DNA of 64,000 bases from Myrmaecium sp. VS I D KN 1 (taxonomy: Eukaryota > Ascomycota > Dothideomycetes > Valsariales > Valsariaceae): the NCBI GenBank assembly GCA_019775845.1, contig JADQAV010000026.1, positions 1-64,000 on the forward strand, in the 5' to 3' direction. This document shows positions 21,929 to 34,059 of this stretch, in pieces. Within the stretch, counting starts at the first letter, position 1; every line of letters starts with the position of its first letter. The translations under genes were made by a program, and so were the position numbers. The notes beneath the pieces are model-generated. The model was given only the letters and a program-made list of their open reading frames with translations. It ran no database searches and was not told the DNA's origin.

Positions 21929-24544
21929 CTATACCCGCCGGAAGAAATAGACGTACGCAAACTTCTTCATCTCGTCCACGTCCGCGGCCTTGGCGACCTT
22001 CTCGTCGTTGAACAGGACCCACGACGTGCCGGAGTCCCCGGGCACTTGCTTGCGGACGAACGCGACGTAGTGACTGCCGATCGTGTTAGTGTTCGAGACG
22101 ACCAAGAGCTTTGATTCCTCCTTCCAACACTCACCCAGCGTGAATGGAGCTGCCCTTGTGACACACGATGGACTGCAGCTGGAAGTTGGCCGGAAGCTTG
22201 TCGCTACCAGCGAGCGGTTTTGGCGTCGGCGGTTCGGCAGGGGCCTGGCAAACAGCGTTAATGACCTTTGAAAATGATGCAGTGATGATATTCTTCCTTA
22301 CCTCTCCGCTTCCATCGTCGAAGTCGCCAGCGGCGTCAGGGTGGCTGAACAACCAGTCCACTGCTCTCTCCATATCCCCATTCGTCTCCTTCAGCGCCTG
22401 CCGAGCCTGGGGAGCATTGAACCCCATATTGCCGAGTGCCTCGATCTTCTCGGGGTCGACCGCGCCACCCGCAGCCTTAGGTCCGCCGAGGTCAAGCGGA
22501 ACGTCAATGTCCGGATCATCCATGTGAGCAAAGAGCCAGTTGGATGCCGCCTCCGGATCCGCGTTGCCGGTGGCATGAAGGGCCTTCTCGCAGCGGACGC
22601 GAGGGAAGCCCATTGCTTCGAGCATGGACAGTGCGCCTTCGTTCGGCACGAACTTGGGAGTGGCTTCCTCTGCTTCTTCCGGAAGAAGCTCCTCGTCTTC
22701 CGAATAACCTTTCGACTTGTAAGCGTCAAAGTTGATCAGATCGTCTCCAACGATGACGGGAACGTCCTGCTTCGTCGGAACCCAGTTGACGATCTCAAAC
22801 CGCCGGGCATTGACAGCCAAGACCGAGGGGAAGGTTTTGAACATAGTACGCTTGGTGAAGCCATCTTTGCTCTGGCAGGCAGGACACGTGAGCTCGACCA
22901 CCTCAGCCGCCGTGAAGTTGTCGAGGCACTCCTTCAGAGTCACCGGCTCGAACTCCTCTTTCGCCACCTCTTTGCCCTCGGCGTCCACCGCTTCCATGTC
23001 TGTCCCCTTTGGTAGTCGTCGGATTGGAACAGGGATAGAAATGTTCTCTTGCTCATCTGTGCGATAGCGCACCTTCTTACAGCTCAAACACTGGAGTCGC
23101 TGCTCGGTGACAAAGCGGAATGCATCCACTGGGTCAGCCTCCGAGCTGCCCTGCTTCGAGCGGGTGACCAACTGAAGCAGATGCAAAAGAAGCTCAAATG
23201 CGTCTTGTTGTCTCATGGTAGAGAACTCCTCGTGTCCTCTACCGATGAGGTGCTTCAGCATGGCCGGGGCCAAGCCTTTCTGGTATGGCACCTCGGGGGT
23301 ATGCTCCGACACCCTGACGTCGGCGTCCGGCTTGGAGTAGCGTCCGGAAATCAGACCGTCGGCGATCTTGCGCAACTGCGTCTCCAAGTCTTCCGCCGGC
23401 CGGTCCACATCCGGAGGTGCGGCACCAGGGCGGTAGTACCGTTCGACAAACTCCGGAACCGTGAACAAACATTGCAGGACACTGTTGAGGTAACAGCTGT
23501 TGCCCAGGTTCTTGAGGCCGGTAAATCCTTTTCCGAAAATCGGCTTGAGCTCCTTGCCATCTTCCGTGGTCATGGAGAACTCCCACCGGAGGTTCTGCTC
23601 GATCTGCATCTCAGTCAAGCTCTTCTCGGTCTTCTCCCGGTTGGCGATGTCGATGCCCCAATGAGCCAGGTGGGCCACCAGCTCCGGATCCGTACGTTCC
23701 TCATTACAAGCATAACAGTAGATATCCGCCGACCCGTCGGCCGTGAGCGATCCCAACTTGACGGCCACCGGATGGCCCGTAGCGTCCGTATGCGCCAGCC
23801 CATGGGAATTGCCGCCAATGCCCCCAAACTGCGCACGACCGCAGCCAAGATTGCCGCAGGTCAGGCACAGCCAGAGATTCTCCTTCAGCTCGCACATCGA
23901 GCAGTGGCCCAGCGTCTGGCTCTCGATCTTCCGGGGCGCTTCCTGCTCCAGACACAGCGTGTGCTCGCACGCCGTCAGCTCCTGCTCCCACGCCTTGACC
24001 TCCTCCTGCTTCGCGAACGTGTTGGCCTTCAGCACGCCTTCCACCACCGGCGCCAGCTTCCCCGCCGCCTGGTCCACGTCATCCATCCCGCACTCGTAGC
24101 ATTTGACCCGCGTCGTCGTCTCGTACTTATCCGCTTCCGTCTCGGCCGCGATGGCCAGCTTCGTGATCTTCTGAGGCGGCTCGTCGCGCTTCACCTTCTT
24201 CCGCGTCCGCTTGATGTTGAGCACGAGGGGGTGCTTGAACTTGGTCGAGTGGAGGAGCGCATGGTTGCGGTCGTTGCCCGTACAGCCGCCGTTGAAGCAG
24301 TACAGGCAGACGTCGAGGCCGGCGGGATCATCCTGGGGAAAAAGCGAAGTCAGCGGCGACCCAGGACGGTGTGGGGTGGAGCGGTAGCTCTTACTATGGA
24401 ATCGAAGCACTGTGTGCAATCCTCACGGTAGACCGACTGGTTTGGAGCTGGTGGGCGGAGCTCTGGCAACGGGTTAGGCTGCTATAACTCGACGGCACTG
24501 ATTCCACAAAGCTTACGCGGCGAGTCGACGTGGTTGCAAGACAT
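21929..24544 (-). CDS. UBP14: ubiquitin C-terminal hydrolase Ubp14 (USP5/isopeptidase T type)
   Basis: Five exons, 24517-24544, 24395-24462, 22302-24332, 22135-22244 and 21929-22073, give 793 residues (yeast Ubp14: 803). The order is: a degenerate N-terminal zinc-finger region (CNHVDSP ... CTQCFDSIDDPAGLDVCLYC), a ZnF-UBP domain (HCSMCELKENLWLCLTCGNL ... HPVAVKLGSL), and the catalytic Cys box GLKNLGNSCYLNS with Cys312. Two UBA domains follow (near 594 and 660: SMLEAMGFPR and EALGNMGFNAPQ), then the catalytic His box HAGHYVAFV with His747. The last intron interrupts this His box, so the small C-terminal exon is required for activity. The enzyme disassembles free, unanchored ubiquitin chains and replenishes ubiquitin for the proteasome. 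The 57-nt intron 22245-22301 has no stop in frame. Pol5 starts its 3' end 331 bp upstream. Confidence 0.95.
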
Positions 24545-24875
24545 ATTCCGGTTATCGATGATCTGCTGCACGATTCGGAAGACGCTGAAACGGTGCAAGG
24601 CTGACTGGTATGGCGTGGTTGCTTAGGGAGACCTTGACGTAGGGCGGAATATTTGGTCGGAGCTCCGATCCTGTGAAGGCGGTAAGGTAGCGGCGCGGGG
24701 CAGCCCAACGCGCCTTAGGAACGAGGTTGTGGGGACGTCCAAGCGGGCTGGTTGCCACAGCAAGGCAGCCTCACGCACCGCCGCGATCAAACCACCACCT
24801 GCATGAGCTATATAACACACGGACAGGCAATATTTCAGCTTTTCATGCTCTATGTTACTATAGTTACAAAAGCCA
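24545..24875. other. short intergenic region ubp14-pol5
   Basis: 331 bp shared by the ubp14 promoter and pol5 3' flank. No other feature was seen. Confidence 0.6.
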
Positions 24876-27800
24876 CTACTGCTTCAGCTGCGCCTTTTTG
24901 GTCGCGATGGACCAGCTGACCCATTCGGTGAACAGCGCAGGCTGTATCTTAGACTTCGGGTCGTGATACCACTTCTTCTGGCTCTCCACATAAACATCCA
25001 TAACCTTGTCATAGTTCCCCTCATTAAGCGTGACCAGGATCTTCGCAACAAACAGGCTCGACCGGCTGCAAGCGTTCCCGTGCAGCTTTGCGGAGTCACT
25101 GGCGGCCTCGGTATGAATAGCCTTGAGAAGCTCCCAGAGCTGGTCTTCCTCAGCGGAGAGGGGAAGTTCCTTGCCTCTGCAGGAGTCGAAGTATTGCTTC
25201 AGGACACTGAAGCCCTTCTCTGCAAGCTGTTTGCTTGCGCTTGACTTCACCAACCCGATCAGAGGCAATATTAGCTCCAAAGCCAGAGGGTTGGCATGCT
25301 GTTGCTTGACGTAGATCAGGAGGAGATCCAGGACCTTGTTCTTGAAATTGACCATGGTCTCCTTGGCATCCTTCTTTTCCTTCTTCTTGCTCGTGATCTT
25401 CTTGCGCTCCCGGAAAATCTGGGCCAGATGGGGCTCGAGAGCCATCATTTCATCGTCGTCCATATCCGCATCGTCATCGGAATCGTCAGCGGCCATACCG
25501 CTAGTTTTCAAGGCCTCCGCGAGCTTGTTGTTGAACTCGTCGAGTTCTTCTTCGTTCTCGTCTCCGTCGCTTTCGTCTTCTCCATCCCCAGCATTGTCTG
25601 ATCCATCCTCTGATTCTTCTCCCGCATCGTCATCCTCTTCACTGTCCTGGTCAGCACCCTCATCCACCATCTCCACATCCGAGTCGAGCTCCGCATCCTC
25701 ATCATCATCTTCATCCTCCTCCTCCTCCTCCTCCTCCTCCTCCTCCTCCTCCTCACTCTCCTCTTCTCCCTCGTCGTCCCCAGCTTGGTCAAACAGACCG
25801 GCCTGGCCTTCGAGGTTTTCCTTAGTACCCACAATCTCAATCAGAGACCGTAGGCCAACAGAGCTCAGCTCTCCGGAGAATGCTGTAAAGACCTGCTCCA
25901 CGAGTTTCCTGAAGAGCTGTGAGGGCTTTGCGAGGAGAGACAGTAGAACTTCGAGTAGATCATCGAAGCTGTTCTCTTTGGAATTCTTCTTCTTTTTCAG
26001 CAGGGTCTTGGAAAACTGGTTGAGATCCTCCAGTATCGTGACGGTGTCGGTGTCGCCGCTATACACCTGTAGTAGCGTCAAACAGCAAAGAAGCTTGAAA
26101 GCTCTGAGAGCAGGTTTATCCGCCTCCTCAGCACGCGATTCTTTCTCAGCCGTGGTGTCAAGGATCTTTTGCGTTTTCTTTACAAGCTCCATCACTGTCT
26201 CGTCGGCGTCAAAGACAATGTTCTTCGTCTCCGCGTTTGAGAGAGACTTGATGCCCTTGATAACGAGGTACGGCGTGTGGAAGTGAGGGTCGGTCTTGGA
26301 GGTCATGATCTGCGTTAGACAAGAAGTAAGCCTACTCCGGAAGACGCTACGAGTGGCCTCGGAGACAGGAGGCAGAGGGACTTCTGATTGCGGGGCCTCC
26401 TTAATAGGGACAAAAAAACCGATTTCAGCCAGCTGTAAAAGGCCGTTGGAGGCTTTCTTGCCAAGCCCTCCATCCACCCAGTCGATAGCTCTATCCTTAG
26501 TTAAGCCACGGACAGCAGTTACGATCATGTCAGCTAAGATCCGGCGGTGAGTATCTGCTGTAGCCTGATCTTGCGTCTCAGGTCGGAGGATCATCTGGCG
26601 GATTTGAGCAAGGATACTCTCGAGGGCTTCCTCATCAGCAATCCCAGCCAGTAGACCCTCGATCGTCTTAGTCTTGGTAAGTTGGTCAAAGTTGATTGAG
26701 CCATTCTTGCCGGTTAGTCCGAAGATCATAGCAGCAGCAAGCCGTGGCTCCTTGTTCACTCGAGCCCGCATCTCCTTCAACGCAACTACGGCCGCGTCAT
26801 GAAGGTACCGTTCCGAATTGCTTTGTTGGTTGATCAAGCAGCGCATCAGATGCGGGCTGAAGAGAGTTGGTAGCACCCAGTCGGGCGCCGTTGACAGCAT
26901 TCTACCAAACAGCTGAAGTCCCCATGATTTCCGTTCAAGGGACGAGGAGGCAGAAAATAAGTTATCTGGGGGGATCATCAGTAAGAACCTTGGCATTTTT
27001 CTTTGAACGGAAGAGAAAGTATCTTACTGTCTACAAGGTCGACCCAAAACTTCGAAAATTCAGACGGCTTTCCCTGCTTCTGGTCAATCACGGTTGCAAA
27101 GACCAATTGCCACGCAAAGCTAGGATTCGACTGCGCCGAGCCCGATTTGACCTTGGCCTGGTTCTCTGCTTCCGCTTCCGCGGACACGGCATAGTTCTCC
27201 TTCATGACGTTGGCCAGTGTCTGGCGTTCCTTGTTAGATAGGGGATCTTTCTTGTGCCACAAATCGTCTGGAAGGATCGAATCATCGAACCTGGAGCGGG
27301 CAGTAAGCCACACAGCAACTCCCTGGGGTGTCTTGGCCAAGTTATTTGAGACCAAGTGCTGCAACAGCTCTTTGGCGTATTTCTTCTCAGAGGGCTTCAG
27401 AGACTTGACGGTATCGCACATGATAAGGCCGCATTCCTCACGGAGCCAGGGCGTTTTGCTGGAGATTTCATAGACACGGTCGAGGACGTTGACCCAGCAT
27501 TCAATGGCAACCTTTTCTTGAGCTAGAATTGAAGACTTCAAAATGACGTTGTAGCCAAATACTCTGCCAAGTATATGATCTCTCCTCTCCTAATGATTCC
27601 ATCAGCCGGGAGCAAACAAAAGAAAGCACATAACGCGGGTTTACCTGGCCGGACACCTTCCCCTCCACCTTGGTCTTTTCAGTGACAAGGTCAGCGATAC
27701 TCTCAGGACTCATATCAAGTTCTGGGATGGGCTTGCTCTCTGGACCGAACACGGTACGCAACACTTCAGCCAGAACCATGGAGAACCCCAAACGAGCAGC

Positions 27801-28061
27801 CTTTCTACCACTACATAGCCCCCGAATCAGGCGGATCAAGATCCTCTTCACGAGCTCAGCCTTCGGCTCCTGGTCAGGCGAGATCATCTTGACCAGGCCT
27901 TTGGCAGCGTCTATGCGCGTTTCCTTGACCTCGGAAGCCAGGTCATCGAACAGGGTTGCGAGCTTCGAGTCTTCCTCGGTGTACTGCCTGCGGCGCTTGG
28001 TAGCATTCGCGCCAGAAGCGGAACCGTCCGCATAACTGTCCTGCTGCCGCTTCCGGGACAT
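24876..28061 (-). CDS. POL5: nucleolar Pol5 / MYBBP1A-like protein
   Basis: Three exons, 27645-28061, 27028-27589 and 24876-26965, splice in frame (GTAAAC...TAG and GTAAGA...CAG) to 1022 residues, the same length as yeast Pol5. The N-terminus MSRKRQQDSYADGSASGANA and KRRRQYTEEDSK hold a basic nuclear signal. Alpha-helical repeats follow (LFDDLASEVKETRIDAAKGL, RILIRLIRGLCSGRKAARLG), typical of the Pol5/Myb-binding protein 1A fold. A very acidic region at roughly residues 720-795 includes a run of Glu encoded by a GAG repeat, before the C-terminal helical part. Despite the name DNA polymerase V, family members are not replicative polymerases; they bind rDNA and are needed for rRNA synthesis and pre-60S assembly in the nucleolus. 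RPA135, in the same window, works in the same process, but distance and orientation do not suggest co-transcription. Confidence 0.94.
25714..25754 (-). repeat. coding GAG trinucleotide repeat (poly-Glu in Pol5)
   Basis: About 13 uninterrupted TCC units on the plus strand, read as GAG on the coding strand, form the poly-Glu core of the Pol5 acidic region. Such tracts are prone to length polymorphism. Confidence 0.9.
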
Positions 28062-30340
28062 GTTTGGCGAGGGAAAGATTAGTTATGTATGTCGGACAGT
28101 TGGACGGGCAAGAGAATCGCCCTATAAGGCTTCTACATTGATGGAGTTAAGAAATCTCGAAAAGTTCGGGGCGTCGGAACTTAATTTGACCGTTGCCAAG
28201 CCTTCCTTTGTGGGTGGAATTGTGCTCCCGCTGTACAACACCAAAACCGATGAAACGGTTTATGCATCGCGATAGATCTCGACTTCTCCACTGCACTTTT
28301 TTTTTCTTCTCGGGTACACGAATGGGCCACCGTGTTTCTAGAAACCAGGGGTAACAAACTCTGCAGCCCCATAGCAACCGGGACGGTTTCCCTTGCGGGT
28401 TCCTGCATGGGGACAAGACGCCGTAGTGAAGCCTCCAACGGGCAAAGAAAATCCACAAGTCATGCTATATATCCATCGAAGACCCATCCGAAAGGTTTTT
28501 TTTCTGCGCCTCGGGGAGGCTCTGTGAGTTGAGCTAGAAAGGAAAGAAGAAAAAGGGGCTGTCTAGGCGCCGAGCACACCCGAAACCAAACCGACCTCCG
28601 TCAAGAGGAGGATACGCGGATTGCAACTGCAACTGCTTCGAGAAGGAAGACACAAACTCCAGGGCAACGACGATAAGCATCAGGTGCCTGTGCCGTGATC
28701 TGTATTCGGAGCCAATTCCCCGCGTCTGACAGGTGTGCTAGAAGTGTACCCTGAGAGAGAGCAAGGCTCTGAAACGCCATGCGAGAGACATGCACGGTGA
28801 TATGGAGGCTTGTAGCTACGGAGACCCGGCAAGGCTAGGACGAAACCTACCTTGTCCGATCACGGGGTCAGGCGCCCTGTCGGCGACGCCATCCTCTGTT
28901 TACTTCTTGGCATGGCGCGTCTTCCCGACAACCGCTTTGGCTCACAGCCATGGGCTCCGGCAGGATGGGTGGCCCCCCGGCAAGCTTCAGACGAAGGCGC
29001 GACAGGACGCCCTGTCAGCGGCCGAAGAGAAAAGGTCTCCCACATGAGTCGGTAGGGCAGAGCTTCCCGAGGTGGGGTGCGCGGGGCTATTTGCATTGCC
29101 TTAGAAGTGGAAATTGTGCGAGTGGGCCTGTGGGCCCAGGAGGAAGTCTGGATGAGGTGAAGTCAGCTTTCCATGCAGAGGGAGGGGTTCATAGAGGAAG
29201 CACGGGGTATCAGCTTGACACTGCGAAGGTTTGGACGTTGCGGTGCCTGTTTTGGCCCGGTAATTGTCCCGCTGGAGACTGGAAATGAAGCTGAAGAAGA
29301 AGCGGCGGTCGCGATGGAATGGATATGAGAGTATGAGCGAAATCTTGGAACTCTCCCGCTCTCAGCGGGCCAGTATGACGTGAGTGCTGCTGGCGAGAGA
29401 AGAGATCAGAGGCGGAGTAGCGATCTGGAGGACAAGGCTGGTTGAGTGTGACGCTTTCAGTGCGATCACAGAACAAGTTTATCCGGTTTGTGCACGAGTT
29501 CGGGTCAAGGAACGGCGAAGATCGCGGCGAGCGGACCGTATCGTGGACACGACCAGGACGAGCTAAGCGCTCCAACGTCGGTAAACGAGCACGGAAAAGG
29601 CAAGGAGCTCAGGCGGATCAGTCCAATTGAGCGAAGCAGCTGGGAGGTTGCGGAAAGCCCCCTGACGCTAGGATCGAAGGCCACGGCCAACAGGAAGCCA
29701 GCGTACGCCAATTGTCGTTGGAAGGATTGCTTGCCTGATGGCAGCACGGCTGGAGCAGTCCCCAGGCGATGACGACAAGGTAGAGGCGCGCTCCCCGCCG
29801 ACGGGGAGGGGGATACGCAAGAATAGACGTGACGCCAGGCGGGACGGGCGAGGACTGGCATCGCCGGTGTGAACTCTCGGGGTACTATTGGGAGACTATC
29901 GAGTTCAACGGCTGTGAGGTCTGGCCTGGCAGATAAACATGAGCGACAGGACGAACTGGGAGCTCATTACACTTATTTGGAGCCCAGTCCCAGGTTCCAG
30001 CGAGGGCCTGTGAATTATTGTATTGTCAGTCCGTTTCGCCTCCCTTGCTCCTGTCCGTGGCAGCTCGTTCGTGTAACGGGCAGTCGGAAAGATGGCGGGC
30101 AAGACCTAGCTGGGCCAAGGTCCTTCTCCACCATGCTGATGTCGGTGCGGAGGTGGGTGCGCGATGCAGCACGATGCCCGTGCCGGCACTGGCCTGGCAA
30201 CCCTAACAGAACTGACGAGCGGCATTGGTTGGATGACGATGCAGTTGTGTGCCTTGTGCAGAGCGACCGACTGTCCCCGGGTGACAAGCGACGACGGTCC
30301 TGCCACCGCTGCTGCTCGCTCAGCTCATGGGCTGCGAGCG

Positions 30341-30430
30341 GTGGGCGGACAGTGGGCGGACAGTGGGCATTGTGGGCAGCTGTGGGCAGCTGTGGGCAGC
30401 GTGCAGTGGGCTGCGGGCTGCGGGTTTGGT
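30341..30430. repeat. GTGGGC-based minisatellite
   Basis: Two copies of GTGGGCGGACA, then GTGGGCATT, three copies of a GTGGGCAGCT-like 10-mer, and degenerate GTGGGCTGCGGGCTGC units, about 90 bp in all. Confidence 0.85.
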
Positions 30431-31678
30431 GGGCAATCGGGGCGGGCGATGGGCGATGATGGGTGGTTCTGACGCGCAATGTTTGGCTGGATGGAGCAGG
30501 ACGACCTGCAGCAACCAGCACTGACGACGAGCGTACAGATGGACAGAGCGGAGCGGAGCATGTAAACAACAGTACAGTAGTAGGTATCCCCATGATCCGA
30601 CTGCGTGTGTACCTCATAGCGGAGTACGTTACGGATCCTCTACCAAACACTGCCCGTGGGAGGAGGATGTGCTGAGGTGAGATGGTACATAGTGTGCAGT
30701 AGGAGCAGCAGTAGTCGAGCGGAGAACTGTTACTTGCACCGGCCAGACACGCATTCCCTCCTATTACTGACGGCAGTTACGGAGTAAAAGGCACCTACCT
30801 ATGTTCCTACTAGGCGTTACCTACCTACCTTACCTACCTCTCCCCACTGTAGGCACAGCACAGCTGCAATCCGCAGTTCGGGGCGGAAACGCGTAGTAGT
30901 ACCTGACAGCAGTTCTCCCTCTTTCTCCGCTCTCCCCCTCCCCCCCATCCGCTCCCCCCCAAAAATCTGCATATCTCCTCCTTGCAGCAAAGCAATAGTG
31001 AACACGGTCGTGTCGGGTAATTTGACAGTTCAAAAGCGACTAGCCAGATTGCACCGCTCCCTACTTTGACAATGTGCCTGACATTCCTCTTTGGTTCTCT
31101 TCATCATGGCTGCTGGTGATTTCCGGCCAAGTGCGGTCTGCCATCTCCCAGGAATCTCGACCGGCGGGCCAGATGCGGTAGTATGATCGCCGCGCGCCGG
31201 AGGGCGAAAGAGGCGTGGATGCTACCGGCTAGCCGCCGCGAATCCGCACTTTTTGCATAATATAAACCGCGCTGTAGCTTAAATGGTGAGCATTAGCATT
31301 AGCACATCAGGGACATTAGCAGCGAGCCCTGCGCGAAAGGAAGGCTCTGGCGTCGCCGCTCCACCACAACCGACGAAACCAACCCTAGCCCAGGTCCCCC
31401 AGGACAACCAATCCATGTTTCCTGGGAGACGCTGCAACTTCGGCTTCACACAGGCGTAGCCCTTCTAAAGCCTCGTCCTCCCCAAGCTCACCTTCCCTTC
31501 TGCACCTTTCTTAACCCCCTCCCCCCGTCGCCGTCGCCTCGTCCCTTTGGCCTGTCATCGCCATTGGAACTGCGTTGGAGTTGTTGTCAGTTGTCTGGGT
31601 TCCCGCCGCCAGGAACAGACCGGATCTTAATATTTAGAGAGAGTGACAGCGCGAGGAACCAGGCACCGGATTCGGATC

Positions 31679-31742
31679 AGGAACAGGTTCAGGAACAGGA
31701 TTGAACAGGAACAGGAACAGGAACAGGAACGGAAACAGGAAC
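31679..31742. repeat. GGAACA hexamer repeat
   Basis: Imperfect AGGAACAGGAAC repeats over ~64 bp, about 500 bp before the cdc25 start, probably inside its 5' leader. Confidence 0.85.
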
Positions 31743-32229
31743 AACCTACGAACCGGGAAACCATCCGGGGAAGGACGACCTACCTGACTTACCTTACTGC
31801 TCGCGAACCCGAACCGAACAAAACCCTCTTCGACCGCGCCCTCAGCTCAGCTCCCACGCTTGCGCTTTCACCTTCGCCTGAACACCACCGCCTACTCCTA
31901 GGTTCGCCAACCCACCTAATGCGTGCGGCCTGTCGCGACCTTCTTCTGCATCATTCTCCTCCGCCGCTGCCGCCTCCCTTCAGCGACCTTCACCTGCGTT
32001 TTATTTAGTCCTCGCCGGCTTGAGGATTGTTATCGCCAGCATCTTAGCATTGGATTTCTTCACCCGGCCTCGTTGCATGTGCTTATCCGTCCGCCTTTCA
32101 CACCGAACCATTGCAATTATCTTGCCCCGCCAACCCACCCACTCCGTCCGACCACGCCCGTGAAACCTTCCCGTCACCTCGACAACTAAGACACCCGCTC
32201 GAGTACACACGCGCGACTTCGCCTTCACA

Positions 32230-34059
32230 ATGGAGATGTCGTCGCCCTTGGCCGCCATGGCCCCTCCACCCTGCCCCGGGCCCTGGGGATATCGGCGCGA
32301 CCTTCCCGCCTCTCGCCCATTGTTCTCTGGAGCAAGCTTTGGCGGCAATAACTTCAACTTCCGCGACCTCAGCATGAAGGCCGGCAGCAGTAGCGAATAC
32401 TTTTCTTTGAACCCCGCGCGTGGGTCTTCTCCGGCGGCCAGCCTCGCTGCCGATCTCTCCCAGAATTTCCACATCGATCAGAGGTTCGTTCCCACATTCC
32501 TCGGCCTACCGAATGCAGTCGCTAACAATGCTTGCAGCCCAGCCATGGCAACACCACGCCGCTCGCTCTTTACCTCCAACATGTTTCACCTTTCCAAAGC
32601 CAAGGGTAAGGCGGATCTCAGCTCGAGCTTGCGTTCTCATGTGCTAACCGAGTGGTGAAGAAGAAGGTGCTACCACTCCACCCATTCGGTGGGAAGGCGT
32701 AACCACTCCCCCGATTCCGTCCTCGTCGCCGATGGGCGTCGATCCGATGGACATGTCTCCTCTCCCCCACAAGGCGCCGTTCGCCTCTCAGCTGACCGCG
32801 CAGACCCCCACCCCGGCGGAGTCCTCGTGCCTCGAGGACATGCAGTCGCCATGTGTTTCGATGAACGCGGCACCTTCAGACAACGCCTCTAAGCCTTTCA
32901 ATGGTGGAGAGCGCAAGAAGAGTGCACTCTTACGTCCATCCTTGGTACGGACGAAGAACTTCACGACCAACACATTACCTTCAAGATCATCTCCTTTCAA
33001 GTTTGCCGCCGGATGCAATGACACGTGCAACAAACTCGATGCCGCACTTGATGAATGCTTCGCCCCGTCACCCCCAGCTCCTGATCGGAAGCTCTCTATT
33101 ACCATGGGCCCGCCGAAGATGAAGAACTCTGCATCCTTCCATGGCATCAACAGCAGAGGCAATGGTTCACCTTGCGCGGGCCCCGTCAGAAAGCCTGTCG
33201 GACCATACCATCGTAGACCAGCTAAGTTCAGAAGGTCTTTAAGCATGTATGAGAGCCCGGCCGATGTGATGAACAAGGATTCTCAAGATCAGGACACTCC
33301 GGCGTGCACCCTGCAGGCTGTGATGGACATCGATGAGGCCCCTCCATTGAAGCTTCCTCACTTTACTCCGCCTGATGAGCCCGACAGCCTTCCGCGCATC
33401 ACCGACAGCACGCTGATCGATGTCCTTGATGGCAAATACAATGATAAATACGATAAGACCATTGTCATCGACTGTCGCTTTGAGTATGAATACGAGGGCG
33501 GCCACATTGAGGGTGCGCTGAACTTTTGTGACAAGGAGCAATTGGAAGAGGAGCTCTTCAAAGCCCCGATTTCCAACACTTTGCTCATCTTCCACTGCGA
33601 GTACTCTGCGCATCGTGCTCCTCTCATGTAAGTCCGGACGCCTTACTGCTGTGTTTCTCCCATAACTAACAATTGAACAGGGCAAAGCATATCCGTGGGA
33701 GAGATCGCGATGTTAACAAGGATAACTATCCTTTGCTGACTTATCCGGAAGTGTATATCCTTGATGGTGGATACAGCTCCTTCTTCCAGTCCCACCGGCC
33801 TCGTTGTTTCCCGCAAAACTATCTGAGGATGGACGCTAAGGAGCATGAGTCGGCTTGCGAGCGCGGAATGAACAAGCTCCGTCAGCGTAAGCAGTTCAAC
33901 CGCGCCCATACCTTCGCCTTTGGACAACAAGCCTGCCAGATGGAGGATAGCCCCACGGCTCTCAGCCGGTCCAAGACGGGCAGTCTCCTCCCACCCGGCC
34001 TCGAGTCCGAGATGGGTCAAGGAATACGACTAGGTGCACGTCGTATGGCCTCCTATTAG
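32230..34059 (+). CDS. nimT: M-phase inducer phosphatase Cdc25 (NimT)
   Basis: Four exons, 32230-32483, 32538-32605, 32661-33627 and 33681-34059, give 555 residues, like Aspergillus NimT. The N-terminal ~350 residues are a disordered regulatory region rich in SP/TP sites (ATPRRS, TTPPIRW, TTPPIPS, PMDMSPLP, RRSLSM-like) suited to kinase control. The catalytic rhodanese-type domain begins at LPRITDSTLIDVLDGKYND, then VIDCRFEYEYEGGHIEGALN and the active site HCEYSAHRAP, with Cys420 and Arg426 of the CX5R loop. The third intron falls just after the active site (RAPLM-AKHIRGRDRD). The tail YPEVYILDGGYSSFFQSHRP ... YLRMDAKEH is the Cdc25 C-terminal signature. The enzyme removes inhibitory Tyr phosphate from Cdk1 to start mitosis. 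Intron 2 ends in a non-CAG tandem acceptor (exon could begin at 32661 or 32664), and intron 1 (54 nt) has no stop in frame. Confidence 0.94.

Larger units (their letters stand above)
28062..32229. other. 4.2 kb divergent spacer pol5-cdc25, no supported gene
   Basis: Between the divergent pol5 and cdc25 starts. The first two thirds (28500-30600) is GC-rich and has several frames of 60-210 codons on both strands, but none shows a domain, codon pattern or plausible intron set. Notable contents are a GTGGGC-type minisatellite at 30341-30430, ACCTACCT runs near 30790-30840 and a GGAACA repeat at 31679-31742. The part from about 31300 to 32229 is pyrimidine-rich and looks like a long cdc25 leader. 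Confidence 0.55.

Noticed and set aside
23049-24431. 460-codon plus-strand frame
   Set aside because: Antisense to ubp14, whose catalytic Cys and zinc-finger motifs are on the minus strand.
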